Assembly (NCBI GenBank): GCA_046546095.1
Contig: JBKGYK010000044.1
Location: 1-27,410 of the forward strand
DNA: 27,410 nucleotides
DNA from: JAQIBY01 sp046546095
GTDB taxonomy: Bacteria; Bacteroidota; Bacteroidia; Bacteroidales; ML635J-15
Direction of reading: 5' to 3'
In this document: positions 1 to 7,094 of the stretch, piece by piece
How positions within the stretch are numbered: the stretch's first letter is position 1
Layout of the letters: every line of letters begins with the position of its first letter
The notes under the pieces: generated by a model
Databases searched by the model: none
What the model saw: only the letters and a program-made list of their open reading frames with translations
Told to the model about the DNA's origin: nothing
Program-made: the position numbers and the translations under genes

Positions 1-1
1 T

Positions 2-937
2 TCCACCGGCATGGAAAATAGGTCAGTTAGCGCCGGGGTATACCGCTTTGGCTTCCAGGGACAAGAAAAGGACAACGAGTGGACAGGCCAGCAAGGCAGC
101 CACTTAGCGTTTAAATACCGTGTGCATGATACAAGGATTGGCCGCTTTTTATCTGTTGACCCAATGGCAGACCAAAGAAGCTGGGTTAGCCCGTACAATT
201 TTGTACAGAATAGCCCGATTAATAGAATTGACCCTACCGGAGCTTTGGATAAAGGATATACATACGATGATGATGGAAATGTTAAAGAGATTGAAGGGCA
301 AGGTGCAGATGATTATGGAGGAAGTGAATATGATGTGCTGTTTAAGAAAAGTGATTTCGATGCAGGGAATACAGCCGAAAGCGATGGATTGACAGTAAAT
401 GACACAAAAATACTATCTGGTTTATCAGAAAACAGAACAGATTATAATGGAAATTATGCTATAAGCTCTAATAAGAGAGAAAGCTTTAACGTTTTTTATT
501 TTATGGCTAACAATACCAATGTTGAATGGGGTATAGATGGCTACAGAACCTCTGGTGATAACGAATATATTATAAGAACTTCTCACGATGATGAAGGAGT
601 TACAATGTCGACTGCTTTATCTGGGTATAATGAATTTAACCAGATATTTAATATTCATTCTCATCCTGCAGTAGATGGAACTAAAGGAGGGTCACCATGT
701 ACTCCATTAGGTGGCGATATGTGTAATATTAGACGTAGGTATAGGAGATTCCAAAATGCTGGAATGAAAAGAACAGATACTTGGTTTAAGAAAGGGAATC
801 AGTGGACTGTTTTTCCTAAACACTATGTCTATCATAAGCAAAGTAAAACATTGTATAATTATACTCCATGGAAGAATAATGTTTTTATCCGAGAAACAAG
901 CAAAGCCAGTGATATGTACCGCAACTTAGGATTCTAA
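2..937 (+). CDS. Rhs-family polymorphic toxin, C-terminal part (partial, runs off left edge), JAB/JAMM-like toxin tip
   Basis: The frame is open to the window edge (codons for S-T-G precede the first ATG at 11), so this is the 3' end of a larger gene and the ATG at 11 is internal. The first ~75 residues are the classic end of the Rhs core: YRFGFQGQEKDNE, GRFLSVDP, SPYNFVQNSPI and the DPTGA boundary, after which Rhs proteins carry variable toxin tips. The tip contains VEW, later NIHSHP (near nt 650-666), then a Ser and GGD. This fits a JAB/JAMM-type metalloprotease arrangement (Glu, HxHP, Ser, Asp) as seen in JAB-like toxins of Bacteroidota Rhs proteins. The Rhs assignment is secure. The JAB assignment comes from the motif only. 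A lipoprotein gene begins 4 nt downstream, as expected for a toxin-immunity pair. Confidence 0.85.
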   Translation, partial: STGMENRSVSAGVYRFGFQGQEKDNEWTGQQGSHLAFKYRVHDTRIGRFLSVDPMADQRSWVSPYNFVQNSPINRIDPTGALDKGYTYDDDGNVKEIEGQGADDYGGSEYDVLFKKSDFDAGNTAESDGLTVNDTKILSGLSENRTDYNGNYAISSNKRESFNVFYFMANNTNVEWGIDGYRTSGDNEYIIRTSHDDEGVTMSTALSGYNEFNQIFNIHSHPAVDGTKGGSPCTPLGGDMCNIRRRYRRFQNAGMKRTDTWFKKGNQWTVFPKHYVYHKQSKTLYNYTPWKNNVFIRETSKASDMYRNLGF

Positions 938-941
938 AATT

Positions 942-1457
942 ATGAATAAAACTATATATGTATTATCAGTTGTTGTGTTTGTGTTTATTAGTTGTAATAA
1001 CAACGACACATCAAATAATAATGAAAAGAAAGTAGAGCAAATAGTTGTGAAAAACAATAATGTAATAAGCCCTGTTTTGCTTAATGAACTAAATCAACTT
1101 ATAGACTACAGGGATAGTTTGAAGAAGAAAAGTTCAATAAAAACAGATATATATGTTGTTCATTTTTATAAATCAGAAGAGGGTTGTTTTGTTTTAATTG
1201 GACCATCAATATATTATCGTAGTGAGGAGATAAAGGGTTACACAGTTGTTAAGGACAAATTAATAGTTATTTACAATACTGAAAGCGGATGTAGTAAAGG
1301 GTTAGTTGATACAAATAAACTGGAAAAAGGAAAACCAAAAGATTTTCCTGACGAAAACTCAGATATAGCTATACATACAAATTATGACCCCTGGGGCAAG
1401 AAATTTAAAATCCACAGTAAAGACAGCTTAGAACTTGTTTATAGTGGATATTTATAA
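942..1457 (+). CDS. small lipoprotein, candidate immunity protein to the Rhs toxin
   Basis: A 171-residue protein with an N-terminal hydrophobic stretch ending in a lipobox: FIS then Cys18, followed by an Asn/Asp-rich linker. It should therefore be exported, lipidated at Cys18 and held in the envelope. The rest is a small soluble domain without a motif I recognise. It starts 4 nt after the Rhs stop codon, is as AT-rich as the toxin tip, and is followed by an intrinsic terminator, so toxin tip and lipoprotein form one transcription unit. Position directly after a polymorphic toxin is the usual place for the cognate immunity gene, and immunity lipoproteins are known. The immunity role is inferred from context, not from homology. 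The alternative is an unrelated small lipoprotein. Confidence 0.75.
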   Translation: MNKTIYVLSVVVFVFISCNNNDTSNNNEKKVEQIVVKNNNVISPVLLNELNQLIDYRDSLKKKSSIKTDIYVVHFYKSEEGCFVLIGPSIYYRSEEIKGYTVVKDKLIVIYNTESGCSKGLVDTNKLEKGKPKDFPDENSDIAIHTNYDPWGKKFKIHSKDSLELVYSGYL

Positions 1458-1484
1458 AAGAAATCATGCAAATTTACGAATAGA

Positions 1485-1513
1485 AGCCTCAGAAGATCTG
1501 GGGCTTTTGTTTT
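1485..1513 (+). terminator. rho-independent terminator after the toxin/immunity pair
   Basis: A 9-bp stem, AGCCTCAGA (1485-1493) against TCTGGGGCT (1497-1505), with one G-U pair and a 3-nt loop AGA, followed directly by TTTTGTTTT. It lies 28 nt after the lipoprotein stop codon and closes that unit. Confidence 0.85.
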
Positions 1514-1960
1514 ATAGCATAGCTGCATTTTTATTAAAGAAATCTTTAAGCTTCTTTTTTGTAAGCCGGCTTCAAAATCAATTGGCCACCGCCCCCACGC
1601 ACAAAACTTTTCAACAATCAGGTCTGTACCGCTTCCTGCAAGGGCTTGGGTGGTTTTTGGCGGGTTTTGTTTATAGCTCCCTCCCCACTGATTTAGAGGG
1701 GTTTTAGGTGGGGTGATATTCAAGGGCAAAGGGGCAGGCAAAACAGAGCCATAAAACCAGCAAATCAAAAGGCCAAAAGGCAGGAAAAAGCAAGCATAAA
1801 ATCAGCCATACAAAGCCAAAAGAACAGAACAACAAAGGGGAAGCAAAGCAGCCAGCAACTACCAGTTCACCGTATCATGCGGCCTTTCGTTGTAAAAAGT
1901 CTTTCCTGATTTAGACCGGGTATGAGAGGCAGAAAAATTATTTTTTATTGGCTGTCTGTG
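1514..1960. other. non-coding stretch, T-poor in its middle
   Basis: I see no convincing gene here. Open frames in both directions have no recognisable features. The segment around 1683-1713 has an inverted repeat (CCCCAC at 1683-1688, GTGGGG at 1708-1713). From about 1715 to 1860 the plus strand is almost free of T and rich in A, with short echoes such as AAAGGC. The region separates the Rhs unit from the membrane cluster. Confidence 0.5.
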
Positions 1961-2031
1961 TGTTTTTATTGCTAAAAATGATTAGTTTTAAATTCTCAAC
2001 CATAAAACTTAATCAGTATGCAGGAAAACGA
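1961..2031 (+). repeat. 71-bp direct repeat, copy 1 (leader and start of first DUF5362-like gene)
   Basis: These 71 bases are identical to 5247-5317. The repeat covers 57 nt upstream of the ATG at 2018 and the first codons (M-Q-E-N). Sequence differs on both sides of the repeat. It probably carries the shared promoter and translation start. No exact TAnnTTTG box is visible; TAGTTTTA within the repeat is the nearest approach. Confidence 0.95.
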
Positions 2032-2518
2032 GTCAAAAACAACAGAAAGCCTTGAAAATCCATCAGTCTCTGAAAACAGGCAAGCAAACCAACAGGTAGA
2101 AAACCCGGATTATCCTGAAAAAATGTCAATAGGTCGCTTTGGACTTAAAAGTCTTGATAATACAGCAAGGTGGGGAAGGTTTTTTGCCATTCTCGGGTTC
2201 ATTAGCATGGGCATAATGATTTTGGTTGGTATTGGTATCGTCCTTATGGAACCGTTTCTGAAAGGATTGCCGGCCTTTACCGGTTTGATATACATTGCCT
2301 TGGCTGTATTGTACTTGTTCCCATCGCTGTATCTGCTGCATTTTGCAAATCAGATAAAAAAAGGACTTCTCAACTCAGATGTGACTATACTCGAAAGAGG
2401 TTTGTATAACCTGCAGCGTACTTATCAGTTTGTCGGAAACACGACCATCGCACTTATAGGCTTATATATGCTGGTAGTTATTTTTATCGGTGTTGATACT
2501 GTAATATTTGGATTATAA
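2018..2518 (+). CDS. DUF5362-like membrane protein, first paralogue
   Basis: A 166-residue integral membrane protein. Residues 1-45 are polar and rich in Glu, Asn and Ser, likely cytoplasmic and flexible. Then come about four hydrophobic segments (roughly residues 55-80, 88-108 and the paired C-terminal stretch 135-165). It is a clear paralogue of the protein at 5304-5804: both start MQEN, share LxLxxLDxTxxWxxFFAILGF near the first membrane segment and have YPSLYL or FPSLYL in the middle. From memory it resembles the Bacteroidota family DUF5362, whose function is unknown. lemA follows after 19 nt, so it probably leads that operon. The start is supported by conservation of the leader and first codons in the second copy. 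Confidence 0.75.
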   Translation: MQENESKTTESLENPSVSENRQANQQVENPDYPEKMSIGRFGLKSLDNTARWGRFFAILGFISMGIMILVGIGIVLMEPFLKGLPAFTGLIYIALAVLYLFPSLYLLHFANQIKKGLLNSDVTILERGLYNLQRTYQFVGNTTIALIGLYMLVVIFIGVDTVIFGL

Positions 2519-2537
2519 ACTCGAAAAATAAGGAATT

Positions 2538-3104
2538 ATGAATGTTGTATTAATTGTATTTTTTAGCATTGTTGCTATTGTTATTTTGTGGGGTGTTGGC
2601 GTTTACAATAGAATTGTAAAATCCGAAAATTCTGTTGACAAAGCTTTTGGTAGCGTTGATGCCATGCTTAAGAAGCGCTACGATCTTATTCCCAATCTGG
2701 TGGAAACTGTAAAAGCATACATGACACACGAGGCTGACACCTTTACTGAAATTACCCGCTTGCGTACCAACGCAGGATCTTCTAAAAGGACCAGCGAGAA
2801 AGTGGAGAAGTACAACGAAATCGAGAAAAAGATGCGGGACGTAATGTTCAATGTTGAGAACTATCCCAACCTAAAAGCATCACAGAATTTTCTGAGTCTT
2901 CAGGCTAGCTGGAATATTACCGAAGAAAACATCGCTGCAGCCAGAAGATATTACAACTCTGCAGTAACGTATTATAACAACAGTATCGAAACGTTTCCTG
3001 CGTTGATCATCGCCCGCATGTTTGACAAAAAGGAAGCCAGGGTATTTGAGATACCTCATCAGCAGCGGCATAATATTGATGCTGCCAAAATGTTCAATAG
3101 GTAG
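2538..3104 (+). CDS. lemA: LemA family protein
   Basis: A 188-residue protein with one N-terminal membrane anchor (about residues 3-22) followed by a helical domain. The LemA signature is plain: YNRIVKSENSVDKAF, then KKRYDLIPNLVETVKAY, later AARRYYNSAVTYYNN and a C-terminal segment with FP. Length matches the family (about 185-200). LemA proteins are membrane-anchored helical bundles facing the periplasm or outside; their biochemical role is not settled. The gene lies between a DUF5362-like gene (19 nt upstream) and a DUF3137 gene (5 nt downstream). LemA beside DUF3137 is a recurrent arrangement, which supports a joint membrane complex. Identification is secure; function is open. Confidence 0.93.
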   Translation: MNVVLIVFFSIVAIVILWGVGVYNRIVKSENSVDKAFGSVDAMLKKRYDLIPNLVETVKAYMTHEADTFTEITRLRTNAGSSKRTSEKVEKYNEIEKKMRDVMFNVENYPNLKASQNFLSLQASWNITEENIAAARRYYNSAVTYYNNSIETFPALIIARMFDKKEARVFEIPHQQRHNIDAAKMFNR

Positions 3105-3109
3105 GGGAT

Positions 3110-4096
3110 ATGAATCAGAGTTTTCACGATAAACCTTTTGAGAGTTTTTATAACGAATACCTGAAGAAAACCCTGCGTCAGATGGATGCAGATAACAAAA
3201 AGAGCCGCAACAAAATGAATAAAATGTTGCTGATTCTGACTGTTCTTGTTGTGATAGAACTCGCCCTTGCTCTTTATGGTGATCACGTATGGAAATACCT
3301 GAGCACGGTAGGATGGGTGCTTCTCTTGTTGTCTTCACTGATTTTCTCAATTATTTATATAGGATATCGTGATGACAGGAAAAAAGAAATGAAGCAAATG
3401 CGGCATACGTTTAAAAAGTCGGTAATTGTCCCGTTTCTTCGTTATTATTACAATGATTTTAGATATATTCCCCGACAACGTATGGGCAAGAAAACAATCT
3501 GTAAATCCCGGCTTTTCAGAACCGACATCATAAAAATCGAGGGAGAAGATTTCATGCGTTTCCGGCTTGATGGTGTCCAGATTCAGTTCTCTGAACTTAT
3601 CCTTCATTTTTACAAAAATACAGCATATTTTAATGGCGTTTTTATGAGCGCTGATTTTCATAAGCCTTTTAAAACACGCTGTATAGTGCTACCTGAGACC
3701 TGGGCGTCGCGTAAACGGGGGAAACGGGTTGTGAATTTTGATTTGTTATCATATGATCCTACCAAATCCATGGAATTGGTGGAATTGGAAGCAGGTGAAT
3801 TTGAAGATGCTTTCATCGTTTATGGGGATAGTCAGATTGAAACACGGTTTATCCTGACACCTTCTCTTATGCACCGAATGGTAGACTATAAAAAGAGGCT
3901 GGGCAACAGAGTGTTCTTCTCTTTTGTGGATAATCACATTTACATGAAAATGGAACATGATCCCAATCTTTTTGAACCAAGGTATCAAGCCAGGAATGAA
4001 GATCCCGATTTTATTAAACGAAACCTCATGATGGTTAACCTGTTTACAGATATTGTAGAAGAACTCAACCTGAATACTAAGATATTTAAAACCTGA
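3110..4096 (+). CDS. DUF3137 family membrane protein, first paralogue
   Basis: A 328-residue protein. A charged N-terminal segment (residues 1-40) precedes two adjacent membrane helices (about 41-62 and 66-88). A large soluble domain follows, with FRYIPRQRM, GEDFMRFRLDGVQIQFSE, FEDAFIVYGDSQIETRFILTP (given here as landmarks) and a closing VEELNLNTKIF. The pattern F..F.VY....E.R.ILTPS.M near the C-terminal third is typical of DUF3137 proteins, which often neighbour lemA. It starts 5 nt after lemA and ends 4 nt before its paralogue, so the genes are probably translated from one message. It may be a LemA partner; the molecular function is unknown. Confidence 0.82.
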   Translation: MNQSFHDKPFESFYNEYLKKTLRQMDADNKKSRNKMNKMLLILTVLVVIELALALYGDHVWKYLSTVGWVLLLLSSLIFSIIYIGYRDDRKKEMKQMRHTFKKSVIVPFLRYYYNDFRYIPRQRMGKKTICKSRLFRTDIIKIEGEDFMRFRLDGVQIQFSELILHFYKNTAYFNGVFMSADFHKPFKTRCIVLPETWASRKRGKRVVNFDLLSYDPTKSMELVELEAGEFEDAFIVYGDSQIETRFILTPSLMHRMVDYKKRLGNRVFFSFVDNHIYMKMEHDPNLFEPRYQARNEDPDFIKRNLMMVNLFTDIVEELNLNTKIFKT

Positions 4097-4100
4097 GTGC

Positions 4101-5144
4101 ATGAATTTGTACGATAAAGCATTTGAGGAGTTTTATAAAGACAAGCTTGAACCAGAATTGATTAAGCTCGAAAAGTCTGTTAAATGGAAGTGGAATTATC
4201 TCTGGTATGCTTGTCTCCTGATGATTTCTGTCGGATTAATCATATGGAATTATCAGATAATATATTCAGCTCTGATAAGTATGAATATCTTTGAGCAAAA
4301 TGATGATGCTTTAGATGTAATCTTTTTGTTTCTTATTCTGTGCCTGGTATTCATAATCCTGTTGGTCCTGAGCGTGTTCCCCAATGCGGCAAAGGCTGAC
4401 CGTTCTTATAAAAAGCATGTTTTGTTGCCGGCTCTGAGAGCATTGTTTCAGGATGTCCGGTATATACCACGGCAGCGATTGTCGAAGCAGGTAGTCGAGA
4501 AAAGCCTGTTGTTTAATTCTGATGATGATATGAGATATGGTGAGGATTACCTGGAATTCACTTTAGATGGTGTGAAAATCCAGTCTTGTGAGTACAGATC
4601 AAGATTAACCAGTAAAGCATCTCAGTTGTTTATGACCCTGAGTTTTCATAAAGATTTTACATCAAAAACCATCCTGATGCCACGTGACTCATTTTTGAAA
4701 AGTTTTCAGCGCTTTGCATCTGGTTTTAGCCTTTCCGCATTCGTCCGAAAGATGGAGGACATGGAAAGGGTTCGGCTGGAAAGCCATGCTTTTAAAAAGG
4801 CATTTAAAGTGTATTCTGCCAATCAGGTGGAAGCCCGTTACATTTTAACCCCATCAATGATGGCCCGCATTATGAAATACCAGCTTACTACAGGCAGTCC
4901 CTTGTTCCTGTCCTTTACTGGTAACAGATTCTATATAAAGATCATTACAGACAAGCCCTTTCTTGAGAGAACTCAGGTCCCTGTCTGTGATATTGAAAAT
5001 CCCGGGTTTCTGCAGGTTTTGTTCCCCAAAAGCAAGCCTAAACTCAATTCATTAGAACTGTTGCGTGAACAACTGGCTCCGGTGGATATGATGGCAGATG
5101 TGGTGCATGATCTGAACCTGAATGTGAAGATATGGACAAGTTGA
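4101..5144 (+). CDS. DUF3137 family membrane protein, second paralogue
   Basis: A 347-residue protein built like its upstream neighbour: N-terminal DKAFEEFY, two membrane helices (about 32-55 and 69-92), then the soluble domain with VRYIPRQRL, GEDYLEFTLDGVKIQ, VEARYILTPSMM, LFLSFTGNRFYIKI and a final LNLNVKIW. Divergence from the first copy is large in the loops, so the duplication is old, unlike the perfect 71-bp leader repeat around the cluster. It has an extra segment near residues 295-325 before the C-terminal motif. The spacing of 4 nt to the upstream gene supports co-translation. Two unlike DUF3137 subunits could form a heteromer; that is inference. Confidence 0.82.
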   Translation: MNLYDKAFEEFYKDKLEPELIKLEKSVKWKWNYLWYACLLMISVGLIIWNYQIIYSALISMNIFEQNDDALDVIFLFLILCLVFIILLVLSVFPNAAKADRSYKKHVLLPALRALFQDVRYIPRQRLSKQVVEKSLLFNSDDDMRYGEDYLEFTLDGVKIQSCEYRSRLTSKASQLFMTLSFHKDFTSKTILMPRDSFLKSFQRFASGFSLSAFVRKMEDMERVRLESHAFKKAFKVYSANQVEARYILTPSMMARIMKYQLTTGSPLFLSFTGNRFYIKIITDKPFLERTQVPVCDIENPGFLQVLFPKSKPKLNSLELLREQLAPVDMMADVVHDLNLNVKIWTS

Positions 5145-5163
5145 ATTGGTAAGGGTCTGGGCG

Positions 5164-5200
5164 ATTCAGTTTCGGATTATTATACCGAAAGTCTCTGAAT
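5164..5200. other. hairpin after the second DUF3137 gene
   Basis: ATTCAGTTTCGG (5164-5175) pairs with CCGAAA (5185-5190) and CTGAAT (5195-5200), with a 4-nt bulge and a 9-nt loop. There is no T-tail, so it is not a standard terminator. It may stabilise the 3' end of the message or act on either strand. Confidence 0.5.
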
Positions 5201-5246
5201 GATCACGATTTAATACAAAATCACATCAATTTCAACAGAGAATTAC

Positions 5247-5317
5247 TGTTTTTATTGCTAAAAATGATTAGTTTTAAATTCTCAACCATAAAACTTAATC
5301 AGTATGCAGGAAAACGA
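5247..5317 (+). repeat. 71-bp direct repeat, copy 2 (leader and start of second DUF5362-like gene)
   Basis: Identical to 1961-2031, again placed so that the ATG (5304) follows 57 nt of repeat and the first codons are included. This suggests that the second paralogue has its own start of transcription, with the same control as the operon 3.3 kb upstream. Confidence 0.95.
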
Positions 5318-5804
5318 TTCTCTCAACAAAACAAACACGGAAGCCGGAAACTCAATGCCGCAATCAGACACAGCGCAACAGAATGAACAAACTGCAAACG
5401 TGCCTGAAAGCATGAACTTAACCCGCTTAGCCCTGGAAAACCTGGATGAAACGCGCAAATGGACGAAATTCTTTGCCATACTCGGGTTTGTCGGAGCCGG
5501 CTTGATGGTGGTAGCAGCCATTGTAATGGCATTTTCCGCTCCGGGTATTGGCATGTGGGGTTCTCCATTGATTTCCGTACTGTACCTTGTGCTCGCTGTT
5601 TTGTATGTTTATCCTTCTCTCTACCTGTTTCGATTTTCAGAACAAACACGCGATGCTTTGGCCGCTGCCGATGATACCCTCCTGGAATCCGCCTTGCATT
5701 ATCTGAAAAAAAGTTTCCGATTCCTGGGCATCATGACCATTGTTGTCATTGGTATTTACATTCTCGCAATCATTATCGGCATGCTGGCTTTTATTGCTTT
5801 CTGA
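5304..5804 (+). CDS. DUF5362-like membrane protein, second paralogue
   Basis: A 166-residue protein, the same length as the paralogue at 2018. A polar, Asn/Thr/Gln-rich N-terminus (1-50) precedes about four hydrophobic segments (roughly 55-78, 88-110 and a C-terminal pair from about 135). WTKFFAILGFVGAGLMVV and LYVYPSLYLFRFSEQT mark the shared core. Identity to the first copy is high over the first four codons and moderate elsewhere, so the conserved leader has been kept or copied while the proteins diverged. It closes the LemA/DUF3137 cluster. The family resembles DUF5362; function is unknown. An alternative view is that the two genes swapped leaders by gene conversion. Confidence 0.75.
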   Translation: MQENDSLNKTNTEAGNSMPQSDTAQQNEQTANVPESMNLTRLALENLDETRKWTKFFAILGFVGAGLMVVAAIVMAFSAPGIGMWGSPLISVLYLVLAVLYVYPSLYLFRFSEQTRDALAAADDTLLESALHYLKKSFRFLGIMTIVVIGIYILAIIIGMLAFIAF

Positions 5805-5905
5805 TTCGTGAAAACCTTTACAAAGTAAACCGTAGGAGCGACTTTGCCAACGCCTCTTGTCGAAACCATGTGCCCAAAAATCCTATGATTAATTTGGTGA
5901 AAAAA

Positions 5906-5954
5906 CAGACATATGTCTGAACAACTTGCCTCTTTTGCTGTTAATCGATTAACA
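5906..5954 (+). promoter_or_regulatory. two perfect palindromes upstream of the DoxX-like gene
   Basis: CAGACATATGTCTG (5906-5919) is a perfect 14-bp palindrome and TGTTAATCGATTAACA (5939-5954) a perfect 16-bp palindrome. They sit 10-60 nt upstream of the gene and end just before its Shine-Dalgarno sequence. They look like dimer-binding operator sites. The regulator is unknown. Confidence 0.55.
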
Positions 5955-5959
5955 AAAGA

Positions 5960-5965
5960 AGGAGG
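5960..5965 (+). promoter_or_regulatory. strong Shine-Dalgarno sequence AGGAGG
   Basis: AGGAGG is followed by TA and then ATGATG. The spacing from GGAGG is 2 nt to the first ATG and 5 nt to the second, which favours the second (5971). Strong Shine-Dalgarno sequences are uncommon in Bacteroidota; other genes in this window lack one. Confidence 0.7.
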
Positions 5966-5970
5966 TAATG

Positions 5971-6462
5971 ATGAACACATTAACAAAAATATTCCGCGGT
6001 TCGCTTTTCCACAAAGTGGATAAAAAAGTAACCACCTGGATGGCAAACAATGCCATCTCCCTTATCCGCATCAGCATAGGTATCATCTTTTTCTGGTTTG
6101 GTTTCCTGAAATTTTTTCCCGGTTTGAGCCCGGCAGAAAACCTGGCAATCAAAACCATAGATACCATTACGCTCGGTGTTTTTAGCGAGCAACTTATCAT
6201 TTATGGCCTGGCTGCCCTGGAAAGCCTCATTGGCTTGTTGCTGATTCTTAACTTGTTCCTGCGCGAAGCTTTATTGCTGTTATTTGTTCAGATGACCGGT
6301 ACAATCATACCCTTGTTTTTGTATCCGGGAGAAGTGTTTACTACTGTTCCTTACGGATTAACACTTGAAGGACAGTACATCGTGAAAAACCTGGTTATTA
6401 TTACAGGAGCAATTGCCGTCGGAGCTACAGTCAGGGGGGCAAAAATATGCCATGAATCATAA
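5971..6462 (+). CDS. DoxX-like (DoxX/DUF417 clan) membrane protein
   Basis: About 163 residues with four membrane helices. The first contains LIRISIGIIFFWFGFLKFFP, the pattern that opens many DoxX/DUF417-type proteins; the others are near residues 75-95, 98-118 and 130-150. It is an inner membrane protein. DoxX-clan members are linked variously to redox or stress functions, and none can be assigned here. I chose the start at 5971 over 5968 for ribosome-binding-site spacing; the difference is one Met. It stands alone behind a 163-nt intergenic region with two palindromes, so regulated expression is likely. No intrinsic terminator follows directly. Clan membership is fairly sure, the exact family less so. 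Confidence 0.75.
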   Translation: MNTLTKIFRGSLFHKVDKKVTTWMANNAISLIRISIGIIFFWFGFLKFFPGLSPAENLAIKTIDTITLGVFSEQLIIYGLAALESLIGLLLILNLFLREALLLLFVQMTGTIIPLFLYPGEVFTTVPYGLTLEGQYIVKNLVIITGAIAVGATVRGAKICHES

Positions 6463-6475
6463 TATTATAACATCC

Positions 6476-6562
6476 TTAACACTTGACAATCAGGTTTAAC
6501 ATAAGCTTAGCAAAGATTCGTAAACCCTTAACATATGAAGCCTGTTTGAGATCGTACATTTG
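6476..6562 (+). promoter_or_regulatory. TTAACA repeats and -7 box upstream of the small secreted protein gene
   Basis: TACATTTG at 6555-6562 matches the Bacteroidota -7 consensus TAnnTTTG and lies 37 nt before the start codon. No TTTG is found at the right distance upstream. In its place stand repeated TTAACA-type hexamers at 6476, 6496, 6507 (TTAGCA) and 6528; one pair is 11 bp apart and others are near multiples of a helical turn. An activator-dependent promoter is plausible. Confidence 0.45.
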
Positions 6563-6599
6563 TAACAGAAATAGTATTGAAACCTAAAAAATCAGAACC

Positions 6600-6938
6600 A
6601 TGAAAAATTTAATAGCATTAATTTTAGTGATCAGTTTTTTCGGAACAGTTTCCGCAACAGCCACAGAGTATAAAAAGTCAAATACCAAAGCACAAATAGA
6701 ATTGCAGATACTGCCATACGGCGTGGATTCCTTTGTACCTATGTTGCCGATTATTCAAAATGATGAGTACACGGTATACCGCACCGAAGCCGATATGGTA
6801 AAAAAAATCCCGAGTTGTCAGCCGGTCGGTAAATACTATCGTTATTTTGTGTACAAAAACGGTGAATTTCTGATGACAGTCAACGAGTGCAACAAAGCCA
6901 AAATATTTGGATTTTTCAATGCTGAAAATGAAAAGTAG
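6600..6938 (+). CDS. small secreted hypothetical protein
   Basis: 112 residues. A signal peptide is evident: Lys near the N-terminus, a hydrophobic core LIALILVISFFGTV and a small-residue site SATA near residues 19-22. The mature part of about 90 residues has two Cys (one after KIPS, one after VNE) that could form a disulfide in the periplasm, and is rich in Tyr and Lys. I do not recognise the family. A -7 box lies upstream and a strong terminator downstream, so it is a monocistronic unit. Being short, exported and separately controlled, it could be an envelope or stress factor, but nothing shows its job. Confidence 0.7.
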   Translation: MKNLIALILVISFFGTVSATATEYKKSNTKAQIELQILPYGVDSFVPMLPIIQNDEYTVYRTEADMVKKIPSCQPVGKYYRYFVYKNGEFLMTVNECNKAKIFGFFNAENEK

Positions 6939-6980
6939 ACACTCCTGACAATCCCCTCTATAGCAATGTAATAACCTGTG

Positions 6981-7010
6981 AAGCCGTCTTCTCCCCGAAG
7001 GCGGTTTTTT
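6981..7010 (+). terminator. rho-independent terminator
   Basis: An 11-bp stem, AAGCCGTCTTC (6981-6991) against GAAGGCGGTTT (6997-7007), with two G-U pairs, loop TCCCC and a T run to 7010. It ends the unit of the small secreted protein. Confidence 0.9.
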
Positions 7011-7094
7011 GGTGTTTGTCTGTTTGGTACCGGAACTTCTTTGATATTTGGAATATGTTTATTGGAGCTTTAGCTAGTAGGGCGCCTTTACTGT

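Noticed and set aside
1439..1768. Minus-strand frame of about 109 residues behind the lipoprotein gene
   Set aside because: It runs through the terminator and the dyad and has the look of translated repeats.
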